Shown in pieces: positions 1 to 8,977 of a DNA stretch of 64,000 nucleotides (the stretch's first letter is position 1; each line of letters begins with the position of its first letter). This stretch comes from Phenylobacterium sp. (GTDB taxonomy: Bacteria; Pseudomonadota; Alphaproteobacteria; Caulobacterales; Caulobacteraceae): assembly GCF_025934275.1 (NCBI RefSeq), contig NZ_JAICYI010000003.1:21899-85898 (forward strand), given 5' to 3'. The position numbers were made by a program, and so were the translations under genes. A model generated the notes under the pieces. That model had not been told where the DNA came from and did no database searches. It saw nothing but the letters and a program-made list of their open reading frames with translations.

Positions 1-277
1 AGTGCACCGCCACTTCCTCGTTCGCCTTGGTCGCCGGGTTGTCGGGCTTCAGCACCCACTTGAGCTGCGCGAAATCTATCCCCGATGTCAGCAGCCCGAT
101 CGGCGGCATCACCACCTCGTCGACCAGCGATTTGACGATGTCGCCGAAGGCGGCGCCCAGGATCACGCCCACCGCCAGGTCGATGACGTTGCCGCGGGCG
201 ATGAACTCGCGGAACTCGCCGAGGATCGGGACCCGCTTCTCCGCGGCCTGCAACGGATCGGGAAGTTTGACGGCCAA
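1..277 (-). CDS. mscL: Large-conductance mechanosensitive channel MscL (3' end outside window)
   Basis: Inner-membrane channel that opens under hypo-osmotic stress to release solutes. The 92 codons seen include [18 protein letters not shown], the conserved amphipathic helix and first membrane helix of MscL, followed by [19 protein letters not shown]; the second membrane helix and cytoplasmic bundle lie beyond the window edge. The start chosen is TTG at 277, five bases after the ihfB stop, with GGACGAG as a weak ribosome site. It gives about 15 residues more than the E. coli N-terminus; a second TTG eight codons further in is an alternative. The tight spacing suggests co-transcription with ihfB. 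Family call is firm, start is not. Confidence 0.9.
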   Translation of the reverse strand, partial: MAVKLPDPLQAAEKRVPILGEFREFIARGNVIDLAVGVILGAAFGDIVKSLVDEVVMPPIGLLTSGIDFAQLKWVLKPDNPATKANEEVAVH

Positions 278-282
278 GGAAA

Positions 283-570
283 CTACTCGTCCGTCGCGTT
301 GAGCCGCTCGCGCAGTTCCTTGCCGCTCTTGAAGAAGGGCACATGCTTGGCACGCACGGCCACCGGCTCGCCGGTGCGCGGATTGCGCCCGGCGCGGGCC
401 TCGCGCGAGCGCACCGAGAGCGCCCCGAACCCGCGCAGCTCGACGCGGCCGCCTTGCTCGAGGGCCTGGATCATCCGCTCCAGCACGACGCTCACCACGC
501 GCTCGATATCCCGCTGGGTGAGGTGGGGGTTCTCCTCGGCGAGTTTGGCGATCAGTTCCGACTTGATCAT
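283..570 (-). CDS. ihfB: Integration host factor beta subunit
   Basis: DNA-bending nucleoid protein that acts as a heterodimer with IHF alpha in recombination, replication and sigma-54 transcription (rpoN is also in this window). The 95-residue length matches the family. [17 protein letters not shown] is the typical N-terminus, and [10 protein letters not shown] around residue 60-70 is the minor-groove-inserting beta arm with the intercalating proline. An open frame continues 37 codons upstream, but MIKSEL is the family start and has a GAGGGG ribosome site. It lies downstream of rpsA on the same strand, separated by a strong hairpin. Confidence 0.97.
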   Translation of the reverse strand: MIKSELIAKLAEENPHLTQRDIERVVSVVLERMIQALEQGGRVELRGFGALSVRSREARAGRNPRTGEPVAVRAKHVPFFKSGKELRERLNATDE

Positions 571-680
571 GCGGGCCCCTCGAACGGCGCGACCATGGGC
601 GAACCAGCCATTGTATTCAAGGCGGAATTCGGGCTGACGCCCGATCACGGCGAAGCTTGCCCGGATTTGTGGCCGCCACA

Positions 681-696
681 ACCCACGCGCGTGGGT
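681..696. repeat. Perfect 16-bp palindrome between rpsA and ihfB
   Basis: ACCCACGCGCGTGGGT is a perfect inverted repeat without spacer. It lies between the rpsA terminator hairpin and the ihfB start, about 110 bases upstream of the ihfB start codon. It could be an operator for ihfB or an extra RNA hairpin after rpsA; the sequence does not decide. Confidence 0.5.
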
Positions 697-714
697 CGCC
701 CACGCACACGCAAA

Positions 715-740
715 CGGCGGACCGGTTCCCCGATCCGCCG
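715..740 (-). terminator. Hairpin terminator downstream of rpsA
   Basis: Read on the minus strand this is an 11-bp stem (one G-U pair) closed by a GGAA tetraloop of the stable GNRA class, followed by TTTGCG. It starts about 30 bases after the rpsA stop. The T-tract is short, so it may also work as a 3' stabiliser. Confidence 0.7.
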
Positions 741-769
741 TCCGGCCGTGAACCCGCTGAGGAACGCGG

Positions 770-2479
770 TCAGTCCTTCTGGGCCTTCTCGCGCAGGGCG
801 GCGCCCAGGATGTCGCCGAGCGATGCGCCGGAGTCGGAGGAGCCGAACTTCTCGATGGCCTCCTTCTCCTCGATCATCTCCAGCGCCTTCACCGACAGCG
901 AGACGCGGCGCGCGGCCTTGTCCACGTTGGTGATCATGGCGTCGATCCGATCGCCCACCGCAAAGCGTTCCGGCCGCTGGTCGGCGCGGTCGCGGGAAAG
1001 GTCCGACTTGCGGATGAAGGCGGTCATCGGCGCTTCGTCTTCGCCGAACTTCACCTCGATGCCGCCCGAGGTGACCTCGGTGACGGTCGCGGTGACGGTC
1101 TGCCCCTTGCGGTAGCTGTCGCCGGACATCGGATCGCCCGCCAGCTGCTTGATGCCGAGCGAGATGCGCTCCTTCTCGACGTCGACGTCGAGCACCCTGG
1201 CCTTGACCTGCTCGCCCTTGGTGTAGCGCGCGATGGCCTCTTCGCCCGGCGCCGTCCAGTCGAGGTCGGAGAGGTGCACCATGCCGTCGATGTCGTTGTC
1301 GAGGCCGATGAACAGGCCGAACTCGGTGGCGTTCTTGACCTCGCCTTCCACGGTCGAGCCGATCGGGTGGGCCTCAAGGAAGGCTTCCCACGGATTGGCC
1401 ATGGCCTGCTTCAGGCCCAGCGAGATGCGCCGCTTGGAGGCGTCCACGTCGAGGACGACGACTTCCACTTCCTGCGAGGTGGAGACGATCTTGCCGGGGT
1501 GGACGTTCTTCTTGGTCCAGCTCATCTCGGAGACGTGGACCAGGCCCTCCACCCCCGGCTCCAGCTCCACGAAGGCGCCGTAGTCGGTGATGTTGGTGAT
1601 GCGGCCCTTGAACTTGGCGCCCACCGGATACTTGGCCTCGACGCCGTCCCAGGGATCGGACTGCAGCTGCTTCATGCCAAGCGAGATGCGCTGCGTCTCG
1701 GGATTGATCTTGACGATCTGCACCTTGACCGTGTCCCCCACCGCCAGCACCTGGCTCGGGTGCGAGACGCGCTTCCAGCTCATGTCCGTGACGTGCAGCA
1801 GGCCGTCGATCCCGCCCAGGTCCACGAAGGCGCCGTAGTCGGTGATGTTCTTGACCACGCCTTCCCGGACTTCGCCCTCCTGCAGCTGGCTGACCAGCTC
1901 GGTGCGCTGCTCGGCGCGGGCCTCCTCCAGGATCGCCCGGCGGGAGACCACGATGTTGCCGCGCGGCCGGTCCATCTTGAGGATGGCGAACGGCTGCTCG
2001 CGGCCCATCAGCGGGCCCACGTCGCGCACCGGGCGGATGTCCACCTGGCTGCCCGGCAGGAAGGCCGAGGCGCCGCCCAGGTCGACGGTGAAGCCGCCCT
2101 TCACGCGGCCGACGATGACGCCCATCACCGGCTCGTTCTTTTCATAGACGGCTTCCAGGCGCGTCCAGGCCTCTTCGCGGCGGGCCTTCTCGCGGCTGAT
2201 CACCGCCTCGCCCAGCGCATTCTCGACGCGCTCCAGGAACACCTCGACCGTGTCGCCCGGCTTCAAGGCGGTCTTGCCGTCCTCGCCCTGGCCGAACTCC
2301 TTCAGCGGCACGCGGCCCTCGGTCTTGAGGCCCACGTCGACAATGGCGAAGTCCTTCTCGACGGCCACGACCTTGCCGTGGACCACCTGGCCCTCCATGA
2401 GATCGCGCCCGCCAAGGGATTCGTCGAGCAGCGCGGCGAAATCGTCGCGCGAGGGATTGAGGCTTAGGTCGTCAGCCAT
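770..2479 (-). CDS. rpsA: 30S ribosomal protein S1
   Basis: RNA-binding ribosomal protein that helps mRNA bind to the 30S subunit. The 569-residue length is typical of alphaproteobacteria. Six S1 OB-fold repeats run from about residue 30 to 535; repeats three and four carry clear copies of [12 protein letters not shown] and [13 protein letters not shown]. Start ATG 2479 (MADDLSLNP) is chosen over an open frame reaching 59 codons further because it matches the family and has AAAGAGAA just upstream. Next to cmk and aroA, a conserved order in this group. Ends in a strong hairpin. Confidence 0.98.
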   Translation of the reverse strand: MADDLSLNPSRDDFAALLDESLGGRDLMEGQVVHGKVVAVEKDFAIVDVGLKTEGRVPLKEFGQGEDGKTALKPGDTVEVFLERVENALGEAVISREKARREEAWTRLEAVYEKNEPVMGVIVGRVKGGFTVDLGGASAFLPGSQVDIRPVRDVGPLMGREQPFAILKMDRPRGNIVVSRRAILEEARAEQRTELVSQLQEGEVREGVVKNITDYGAFVDLGGIDGLLHVTDMSWKRVSHPSQVLAVGDTVKVQIVKINPETQRISLGMKQLQSDPWDGVEAKYPVGAKFKGRITNITDYGAFVELEPGVEGLVHVSEMSWTKKNVHPGKIVSTSQEVEVVVLDVDASKRRISLGLKQAMANPWEAFLEAHPIGSTVEGEVKNATEFGLFIGLDNDIDGMVHLSDLDWTAPGEEAIARYTKGEQVKARVLDVDVEKERISLGIKQLAGDPMSGDSYRKGQTVTATVTEVTSGGIEVKFGEDEAPMTAFIRKSDLSRDRADQRPERFAVGDRIDAMITNVDKAARRVSLSVKALEMIEEKEAIEKFGSSDSGASLGDILGAALREKAQKD

Positions 2480-2603
2480 GTTCTCTTTCGTTTTCAAATG
2501 GCGGCAAGGCCCCGCTGCAGCCGCAGTCGGGCGCCTGGCGCCGGTCCAAGGTGTGTGATCTGCCCGCAGCCGTCTTTCGCAGGTGAGGCGCGGTTGGATT
2601 TGC

Positions 2604-3251
2604 TCAGCTGGTCTCCCAGCGGGCGCGCGCCGCCTCGACGATGCGGCGGGCCGCATCGGCGGCCTGCTCTATAGTCATTTCGGAGGTGTCGAGCAAGGTT
2701 GCGTCGTTCGCGGGGCGCATCGGGGCGGCGTCCCGGCGGCCGTCGCGGGCGTCGCGGCGGCGGATGTCGGCGCGCACCTCGTCGAGGCTCACAGCCTCGC
2801 CCTGGGCCCTGAGCTGCTTCCAGCGACGCTCGGCGCGGACCTCGGGCCGGGCGGTCACGTAGAGCTTGGCCGGGGCGTCCGGGCAGATCACCGTGCCGAT
2901 GTCGCGGCCGTCGAGCACGGCGCCGCCCTCCTGGCCGGCGAAGGTCTGCTGGAAGGCCAGCAGGGCCTCGCGCACGTGCGGGTGCACCGCCGCCCGGCTG
3001 GCGAGCTCGCCCGCCTCGCGCGTGCGCAGCGCCGGATCGGCGAGCTGGTCGGCGGTCAGCGTCGCGGCGGCGGCCTTGCAGGCGGCAGGATCATCGATAT
3101 CCCCCGCCTTCTGCGCGAGCACGCCCACCGCCCGATAGAGCAGGCCCGTGTCGAGCACCGGCAGCTCGTAGGTCTCGCCGAGCCGCTTGGCGATCGTCCC
3201 CTTGCCTGAGGCCGCCGGACCGTCCACCGCGATGACGAACGGGCCCTTCAT
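2604..3251 (-). CDS. cmk: Cytidylate kinase
   Basis: Phosphorylates CMP and dCMP with ATP in pyrimidine nucleotide salvage. 215 residues, the usual length. The P-loop GPAASGKGT is at residues 11-19, LDTGLLYRAV carries the CMP-contacting segment, and LDGRDIGTVICP around residue 115 is the family signature. Its ATG directly abuts the aroA stop (TAG then ATG), so the two genes are translationally coupled; rpsA follows 124 bases downstream. Confidence 0.97.
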   Translation of the reverse strand: MKGPFVIAVDGPAASGKGTIAKRLGETYELPVLDTGLLYRAVGVLAQKAGDIDDPAACKAAAATLTADQLADPALRTREAGELASRAAVHPHVREALLAFQQTFAGQEGGAVLDGRDIGTVICPDAPAKLYVTARPEVRAERRWKQLRAQGEAVSLDEVRADIRRRDARDGRRDAAPMRPANDATLLDTSEMTIEQAADAARRIVEAARARWETS

Positions 3252-4577
3252 CTAGCTGGAGATGTCCCCGCCCAGGCCGCGCATCAGCTCGGCGAAGCCC
3301 GGGAAGCTGGTGGCGATCATGCCGGCCTGGTCGACCGCCACGGGAGCCTCGCTCGCGAGGCCCAGCACCAGATGCGACATGGCGATCCGGTGGTCTCCGT
3401 GGGTGGCGACCAGCCCGCCGCCCGCCACGGCGTGGTTGCCGCGCACCGAGCCCACGACGGTCAGCCCTTCCGGCTCTTCCTCCACGCCCACGCCGCAGGC
3501 CGAAAGGCCCTGCGCCATCAGTGCGATCCGATCGCTTTCCTTGACCCTGAGCTCCGCCAGGCCGCGCATCACGGTCGCGCCCTCGGCGAAGGCCGCGGCG
3601 ACGCCGAGGATCGGATATTCGTCGATCATCGAGGGCGCGCGCTCGGGCGGCACGACCACGCCGCGCAGCTGCGAGTGGCGCGCGGTGACGTCGCCCACCT
3701 GCTCGCCGCCCTCTTCGCGAACGTCCGAGACGCTGAGGTCCGCGCCCATCTCGCGCAGGGTCTCGATCAGGCCGGTGCGCAGGGGATTGAGCAGCACCCC
3801 CTCCACCGTGACCTCCGAGCCCGGGGTGATCAGCGCCGCCACCAGCGGGAACGCCGCCGAGGAGGGATCGCCGGGGACCCGCACGAGCGTGCCGCGCAGC
3901 GCCTGGCCGCCGGCCAGCGAGATCCGCCGGCCGCCCCCCTCTTCCGCCACCTCGACCCGGGCCCCGAAGGCGCGGAGCATGCGCTCGGTGTGGTCGCGCG
4001 TCGCCTCCGGCTCGACCACTTCGGCTCCCCCCTCGGCGTGCAGCCCCGCCAGCAGCACGGCTGATTTCACCTGCGCCGAGGGCTCGGGCAGCCGGTAGCT
4101 GATGCGCTTCAACCCGCCCCCCTGCAGGGTCAGCGGCAAGCGATCGCCGCTGCGCGCCGCCCATCGCGCGCCCATCTCCCCCAGCGGCTTCAGCACCCGC
4201 CGCATCGGCCGTTCGCGCAGGCTCGCGTCGCCGGTGAAGGTCGCCGCCAGCGGGAAACCCGCGGCGGCCCCGAGGATCAGCCGCGCGCCGGTGCCGGAGT
4301 TGCCGCAGTCGATGACGTCGGCCGGCTCGGCGAAGCCGCCGGCGCCGACCACCCTCCAGCGCCCCTCGCCCCGCCGCCTCGCCTCGGCGCCGAAGGCGCG
4401 CATGGCGGCGGCGGTGCGCAGCACGTCGTCGCCCTCCAGGAGTCCCTCGATCTGCGTCTCGCCATGCGCCAGCGCGCCCAGGATCAGCGCCCGGTGCGAG
4501 ATGGATTTGTCCCCCGGCGCGCGCACGCGGCCGGTCAGCGGACCCGCCCGCCCGACGGTCAGTCGCCGCGCCGTCAT
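3252..4577 (-). CDS. aroA: 3-phosphoshikimate 1-carboxyvinyltransferase (EPSP synthase, class II-like)
   Basis: Joins shikimate-3-phosphate and phosphoenolpyruvate in the shikimate pathway. The 441-residue protein has [11 protein letters not shown] near residue 22, [30 protein letters not shown], and a C-terminal [18 protein letters not shown] and RPM resemble class II enzymes such as CP4. The segment aligning with CP4 NAATG reads NSGTG, so the alanine linked to glyphosate tolerance there is glycine here. Start ATG 4577 is where the family begins; an open frame extends 42 codons upstream without support. The ribosome site is weak. Divergent from the FYDLN gene. Confidence 0.96.
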   Translation of the reverse strand: MTARRLTVGRAGPLTGRVRAPGDKSISHRALILGALAHGETQIEGLLEGDDVLRTAAAMRAFGAEARRRGEGRWRVVGAGGFAEPADVIDCGNSGTGARLILGAAAGFPLAATFTGDASLRERPMRRVLKPLGEMGARWAARSGDRLPLTLQGGGLKRISYRLPEPSAQVKSAVLLAGLHAEGGAEVVEPEATRDHTERMLRAFGARVEVAEEGGGRRISLAGGQALRGTLVRVPGDPSSAAFPLVAALITPGSEVTVEGVLLNPLRTGLIETLREMGADLSVSDVREEGGEQVGDVTARHSQLRGVVVPPERAPSMIDEYPILGVAAAFAEGATVMRGLAELRVKESDRIALMAQGLSACGVGVEEEPEGLTVVGSVRGNHAVAGGGLVATHGDHRIAMSHLVLGLASEAPVAVDQAGMIATSFPGFAELMRGLGGDISS

Positions 4578-4702
4578 GGGTGGAAAACGAGCCTCCCGAG
4601 GCCTTCTAGATTCACGAGGGGGAATGCTTTTGACAGTCGCCTCCCTCCATGGCAAGGGAGCCCGCTTTCCGCGACCCCCGAGACGTTCAGAGGCTTCCGA
4701 CA

Positions 4703-5170
4703 TTGGCCAATCCCGAGCTGGGCGCCAAACAGATCTGCCCGCACTGCCAGGCGAAGTTCTACGACCTCAACAAGCGGCCGGCCCATTGCCCGAAGTGCGC
4801 CACGGAGTTCGATCCGGACGAGGCGATCCGCAATCGCCGGGTTCGCGCGCGCGTCGCGGCGCCGGAAGCCGAGGTCGAGGAGGAGCGCGAAGACCAGGTC
4901 CTGGAGCCTGCGGAAGCCGAGGAAGAGGAAGAGGAGGACGTCGCCGCCCCCGAGCTGGACGAGGTGGCCGACGAGCCGCCGCTGGCCGGCGACGAGGACG
5001 AAGAGAACGGGGTCGAGCCGGGCGTCAGCCCGGTGTCGGAGGACCTCGGCGAGTTCGCCGACGACGAGGATGTCGAGGACGACGCCGACGTGCCCTTCCT
5101 GGAAGAGGACGAGGACGAATTCGACGACTCCGAAATCGAAGGCCTTCCCGACCAGGGCGACGACGAGTAG
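4703..5170 (+). CDS. FYDLN acid family zinc-ribbon protein (TIGR02300-like)
   Basis: Function unknown; a protein widespread in alphaproteobacteria. The N-terminus has a zinc ribbon [21 protein letters not shown] containing the name-giving FYDLN, and the remaining ~110 residues are extremely acidic (runs of Glu and Asp), as in the family. I chose TTG 4703 ([13 protein letters not shown]) because the family starts right before this segment and AGAGG lies nine bases upstream; ATG 4649 would add 18 residues but lacks a ribosome site. It is divergent from aroA, with 125 bases holding both promoters, and is followed by tRNA-Ala. Confidence 0.9.
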   Translation: MANPELGAKQICPHCQAKFYDLNKRPAHCPKCATEFDPDEAIRNRRVRARVAAPEAEVEEEREDQVLEPAEAEEEEEEDVAAPELDEVADEPPLAGDEDEENGVEPGVSPVSEDLGEFADDEDVEDDADVPFLEEDEDEFDDSEIEGLPDQGDDE

Positions 5171-5291
5171 CCGAGGACCCCGGCGCCTTTGCGCCGCGGC
5201 AAAATCGTCCCGCAGCGGTCTTGATCGCGTCCGGCTGTTTGAATAGGTTCCGCGCCTCCCGGCGGCCGTGGTCGCAGGGCCCGACGACCTC

Positions 5292-5367
5292 GGGGCTATA
5301 GCTCAGTTGGTAGAGCGCTTGAATGGCATTCAAGAGGTCAGCGGTTCGACTCCGCTTAGCTCCACCA
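5292..5367 (+). tRNA. tRNA-Ala (anticodon GGC)
   Basis: A complete 76-base cloverleaf including encoded CCA. The acceptor stem GGGGCTA/TAGCTCC contains the G3-U70 pair that marks tRNA-Ala. The anticodon stem-loop CTTGA-ATGGCAT-TCAAG presents GGC, reading GCC, a heavily used codon in this genome. The T loop GTTCGAC is intact. Confidence 0.97.
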
Positions 5368-5368
5368 T

Positions 5369-5399
5369 GAACCCCGCCCGCAAGCCGCTGGCGGGGTTC
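5369..5399 (+). terminator. Terminator hairpin after tRNA-Ala
   Basis: A perfect 10-bp stem GAACCCCGCC/GGCGGGGTTC with an 11-base loop begins two bases after the tRNA CCA end and is followed by GCCTCTT. It also lies just beyond the stop of the convergent acyl-CoA dehydrogenase gene, so it may serve both directions. Confidence 0.7.
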
Positions 5400-5415
5400 G
5401 CCTCTTCCGGGAGGC

Positions 5416-7071
5416 TCACGGGAAGGCCACGGCGGCGCGCTCGACGATCGGGCGCAGATCTGCGTCTTCGACGGTCAGGCCAAACGCATCGCCACCACCA
5501 CCGAGCCGGCTGGCGATGAAGCCCTCGGCCACGAAGCTCGGCGCGTGCCGCAGGAGCAGCGCCGCCTGCAGCGTCACCACCAGCTCGCGGCAGAGCCGGC
5601 GGGCGGCGCTTTCGGGAACCTCGGCGCGGGCCGTGGCGAGCAGGGCCTCGATCCGGGCGTCCAGCCGCGGATCGCCACGGGCGGCCGCCAGCTCGGCCTC
5701 CAGCGCGGCCAGGGTCTCAGGCTCGCGGCGGAGCGCGCGCAGCACGTCGAGGCAGACCACGTTGCCGGAGCCTTCCCAGATCGAATAGACCGGCAGCTCG
5801 CGATAGAGGCGCGGCATGCCGCTGTCCTCGACGTAGCCGTTGCCGCCCAGCACCTCGAGCGCCTCGGCGGCCAGCATCGGGCCGCGCTTGCAGACCCAGA
5901 ACTTGGCGGCCGGCGTGACCAGGCGGCGCAACAGGCCCTCGGACGCGTCGTCCTGCGCGTCGAAGGCGCGGGCCAGCCGGAAGGCGAGCGCCGTGGCGGC
6001 CTCGACCTCCAGCGCCATGTCGGCCAGCACGGCGGCCATCAGCGGATGGTCGACGAGCCGCTTCTGGAAAGCCGTGCGGTGGGCGGCGTGGTGGATCGCC
6101 TGGGCGAGCGCCTGGCGCTGCACGCCGGCCGAGCCCAGCACATTGTCCAGCCGCGTGTAGCCGACCATCTCGAGGATCGTGGCGATCCCGCGTCCCTCCT
6201 CGCCGATCAGCCAGCCGAGCGCAGTGTCGAACTCCACCTCACTGGAAGCATTGGAGCGATTGCCGAGCTTGTCCTTCAGCCGCTGCAGGCGGATCGCGTT
6301 GAGCTCGCCGGCCGGTGTCCATCGGGGCATGAAGAAACAGGAGAGCCCGCCCGGAGCCTGGGCCAGGACCAGGAAGGCGTCGCCCATCGGCGCGGAGAAG
6401 AACCACTTGTGGCCGGTGATGCGATAGGCCTCGCCCGGCCCGCTGCGGGTCTCGGGTTCAGCGCGCGTGGTGTTGCTGCGGACGTCGCTGCCGCCCTGCT
6501 TCTCGGTCATCCCCATGCCCATCAGCGCGCCGGTCTTCTCGGACATCGGGCGATGCGCCGGATCGTAGCGGCGCGACAGGAGCTTCGGGAGCCACGCCTG
6601 GACCTCGGCCGGCGCGCGCCGCAGCACCGGGATCGCCGCATAGGTCATGGAGATCGGGCAGCTGGTCCCGGCCTCCACCTGGCCGCTCATGTACAGGCCG
6701 GCGGCACGGCGGACATGCGCGCCCGGCTGCGGGTCGGACCACGGCGAGGCGTGGATGCCCTGCGCCACCTGCAGCGCCATCAACTCGTGGTAGGCGGGAT
6801 GGAACTCCACCCAGTCGATGCGCCGCCCGAAGCGGTCGAAGGCGTGCAGCCTGGGCGTTTCGCGATTGGCCAGGGCGCCCAACTCGAGGACCTCGGGCGT
6901 CCCGAGCTTCGCGCCATACCGGGTCAGGTCGGCGATCGCCCAGCCGGCCCCCTCGCGGACCACCGCCTCGGTGAGCGCCCGATCCGAGGTGAACAGATTG
7001 TAGCCGACCAGCGGCGGCGGCTGGTTGAACACCTCCTGCGTCGCCAAGCCGGCGGTCGCGGGTCCGTCCAT
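5416..7071 (-). CDS. AidB-type acyl-CoA dehydrogenase family protein
   Basis: FAD-containing acyl-CoA dehydrogenase fold of the AidB branch, which in E. coli is made during alkylation stress and binds DNA. The 551-residue protein starts with TQEVFNQPPPLVGYNLF, the AidB N-terminal signature, has GMGMTEKQGGSDVRSNTT (FAD loop) around residue 190-210, and ends with an arginine-rich C-terminal domain. Near residue 410, EVLGGNGYVEDSGMPRLYRE matches the family. Start ATG 7071 has a GAGGAGG ribosome site. It diverges from the ThDP enzyme gene with 142 bases between. Whether it acts in DNA protection or fatty/branched acyl metabolism is not decided by sequence. Confidence 0.9.
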   Translation of the reverse strand: MDGPATAGLATQEVFNQPPPLVGYNLFTSDRALTEAVVREGAGWAIADLTRYGAKLGTPEVLELGALANRETPRLHAFDRFGRRIDWVEFHPAYHELMALQVAQGIHASPWSDPQPGAHVRRAAGLYMSGQVEAGTSCPISMTYAAIPVLRRAPAEVQAWLPKLLSRRYDPAHRPMSEKTGALMGMGMTEKQGGSDVRSNTTRAEPETRSGPGEAYRITGHKWFFSAPMGDAFLVLAQAPGGLSCFFMPRWTPAGELNAIRLQRLKDKLGNRSNASSEVEFDTALGWLIGEEGRGIATILEMVGYTRLDNVLGSAGVQRQALAQAIHHAAHRTAFQKRLVDHPLMAAVLADMALEVEAATALAFRLARAFDAQDDASEGLLRRLVTPAAKFWVCKRGPMLAAEALEVLGGNGYVEDSGMPRLYRELPVYSIWEGSGNVVCLDVLRALRREPETLAALEAELAAARGDPRLDARIEALLATARAEVPESAARRLCRELVVTLQAALLLRHAPSFVAEGFIASRLGGGGDAFGLTVEDADLRPIVERAAVAFP

Positions 7072-7213
7072 CGCTGGCCTCCTCTCGCGGGCCGCGGTCC
7101 GCCCGCGCACCCACCCTGGGGGGAACGTTCAAGCCGGCATTCGGTTATCGGAGCGGGGCAGCCCGCCGCCGCCGCGCGGCTCGGCGCCGCTTGCCAACGA
7201 AAGGCGTTTTCCC

Positions 7214-8968
7214 ATGGCTTCGATGACCGCCGCCGATGTGCTCGTCCAGTCGCTGATCGACTGGGGCGTGGACACCATCTTCGGCCTTCCGGGCGACGGC
7301 ATCAACGGCATCATCGAATCGCTGCGGCGGCGCAAGGACGAGGTCCGCTTCATCCAGACCCGCCACGAGGAGGCCGCCGCCTTCATGGCCTGCGGCTACG
7401 CCAAGTGGACCGGTCGGCTGGGCGTCTGCATCGCCACCTCCGGGCCGGGCGGGATCCACCTGCTGAACGGGCTCTACGACGCCAAGCTCGACGGCCAGCC
7501 GGTGCTGGCGATCACCGGGCTGCAGTTCCACGACCTGCTCAACACCCACACCCAGCAAGACGTCGAGCTCGACAAGCTGTTCATGGACGTCGCGGTCTAC
7601 AACAACCGGATCATGGGCGCCGCGCACGTGGAGAACGTGATGGAGCTGGCGATCCGCACGGCGCTGGCGCGGCGCGGGGTCGCCCACGTCACCATGCCGG
7701 TCGACCTGCAGGACGAGCCGGTGAAGAAGGACCTGCGCTCCAAGCGCAACGTGCCGCATCACGTCTCGGAGGTCGGCGTCTGGGCGCGGCCGCTGCCGCC
7801 CGAGCCGCTGCTGGCCCGCGCCGCCGAGATCCTGAATGCAGCCAAGAAGCCGTGCATCCTGGCCGGACAGGGGGCGCTGGGGGCCGGCGATCTGCTGGCC
7901 GTGGCCGCCGACCGGCTGGGCGCGCCGGTGGCCAAGCCGCTGCTCGGCAAGGGCGCGCTGCCCGACGACAATCCCTTCTGCCTCGGCGGCGTCGGCCTCC
8001 TGGGCACCAAGCCTTCGCAGGAGGCGCTGGCGGAATGCGACGCCCTGCTGATCGTCGGCAGCTCCTTCCCCTACATCGAATACTACCCCAAGCCGGGCGA
8101 CGCCCACGCCGTGCAGATCGACATCGACGCCGCGCGCATCGGCCTGCGCTGTCCGGTGGAGGTCGGCCTCGTCGGCGATTCCAAGTCGGTGCTGGAGGCG
8201 CTGATCCCCAGGCTCCGCCGGGAGGACCGCAGCTTCCTCGAGACGTCGCAGCGCGCAATGGCCGACTGGCGCGCCCTGATGACCGAGCGCGGCACCCGCC
8301 AGGACATGCCGATGAAGCCCCAGGTGGTGGCCCACGAGCTCAACAAGCTGCTGGCCGACGACGCCATCATCGCCACCGATTCCGGCACCATCACCTGCTG
8401 GATCGCGCGGCACCTGTCGATCCGCGGCGATCAGATGTTCTCGTGCTCGGGCAACCTGGCCACCATGGCCTGCGGCCTGCCCTATGCGGTCGCCGCGGCG
8501 GTCGCCCATCCCGATCGCCAGGTGATCGCGTTCGTGGGCGACGGGGGCCTGACCATGCTGATTGGCGAGCTCGCCACCTGCGCCAAGTACAAGCTCAACG
8601 TGAAGGTGGTGGTGATCAAGAACGACGAGCTCGGCCAGATCAAGTGGGAGCAGATGGTGTTCCTGGGCAACCCGGAATACGTCTGCGACCTGCACCCGGT
8701 GGACTTCGCCGCCGTGGCTCGCGGATTCGGCATCCCCGGGTTCAGCGTCGAGGACCCCGCCCACTGCGCCGAGGCGCTGCGCCAGGCGCTGGAGACCCCC
8801 GGACCGGCGCTGATCCAGGCGATCGTCGATCCGAACGAGCCCCCGATGGCGCCGAAGGTCACCTTCGATCAGGCCCGGCACCTCGCCGAAGCCCTGGCCA
8901 AGGGCACGGCGAACCGCGGCGCGATCGCGCGAAGCATCGCGGTCGACAAGGTGCGCGAGCTGATCTGA
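7214..8968 (+). CDS. Thiamine-diphosphate-dependent enzyme, pyruvate oxidase/acetolactate synthase family
   Basis: Probably decarboxylates a 2-oxo acid such as pyruvate; exact substrate unknown. 584 residues, usual for the family. The N-terminal PYR domain has GVDTIFGLPGDGINGI and the catalytic glutamate in TRHEEAAAFMA near residue 52. The C-terminal PP domain has GDGGLTMLIGELAT followed by IKNDELGQIKWEQ around residue 440-470, the GDG...N cofactor motif. This segment looks closest to PoxB (quinone-linked pyruvate oxidase) by eye. The C-terminus lacks an obvious PoxB membrane helix. ATG 7214 has AAAGGCG upstream. Ten bases separate it from the glucose dehydrogenase-like gene, suggesting an operon. 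Confidence 0.85.
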   Translation: MASMTAADVLVQSLIDWGVDTIFGLPGDGINGIIESLRRRKDEVRFIQTRHEEAAAFMACGYAKWTGRLGVCIATSGPGGIHLLNGLYDAKLDGQPVLAITGLQFHDLLNTHTQQDVELDKLFMDVAVYNNRIMGAAHVENVMELAIRTALARRGVAHVTMPVDLQDEPVKKDLRSKRNVPHHVSEVGVWARPLPPEPLLARAAEILNAAKKPCILAGQGALGAGDLLAVAADRLGAPVAKPLLGKGALPDDNPFCLGGVGLLGTKPSQEALAECDALLIVGSSFPYIEYYPKPGDAHAVQIDIDAARIGLRCPVEVGLVGDSKSVLEALIPRLRREDRSFLETSQRAMADWRALMTERGTRQDMPMKPQVVAHELNKLLADDAIIATDSGTITCWIARHLSIRGDQMFSCSGNLATMACGLPYAVAAAVAHPDRQVIAFVGDGGLTMLIGELATCAKYKLNVKVVVIKNDELGQIKWEQMVFLGNPEYVCDLHPVDFAAVARGFGIPGFSVEDPAHCAEALRQALETPGPALIQAIVDPNEPPMAPKVTFDQARHLAEALAKGTANRGAIARSIAVDKVRELI

Positions 8969-8977
8969 GCCGGCGGC

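Noticed and set aside
1274..2467. A 397-codon plus-strand frame opposite rpsA
   Set aside because: His/Asp/Val-rich antisense of the repetitive S1 domains; no motif or ribosome site.
2480..2656. A 59-residue N-terminal extension of S1
   Set aside because: Family length and a ribosome site point to ATG 2479; the extension is Arg/Ala-rich noise.
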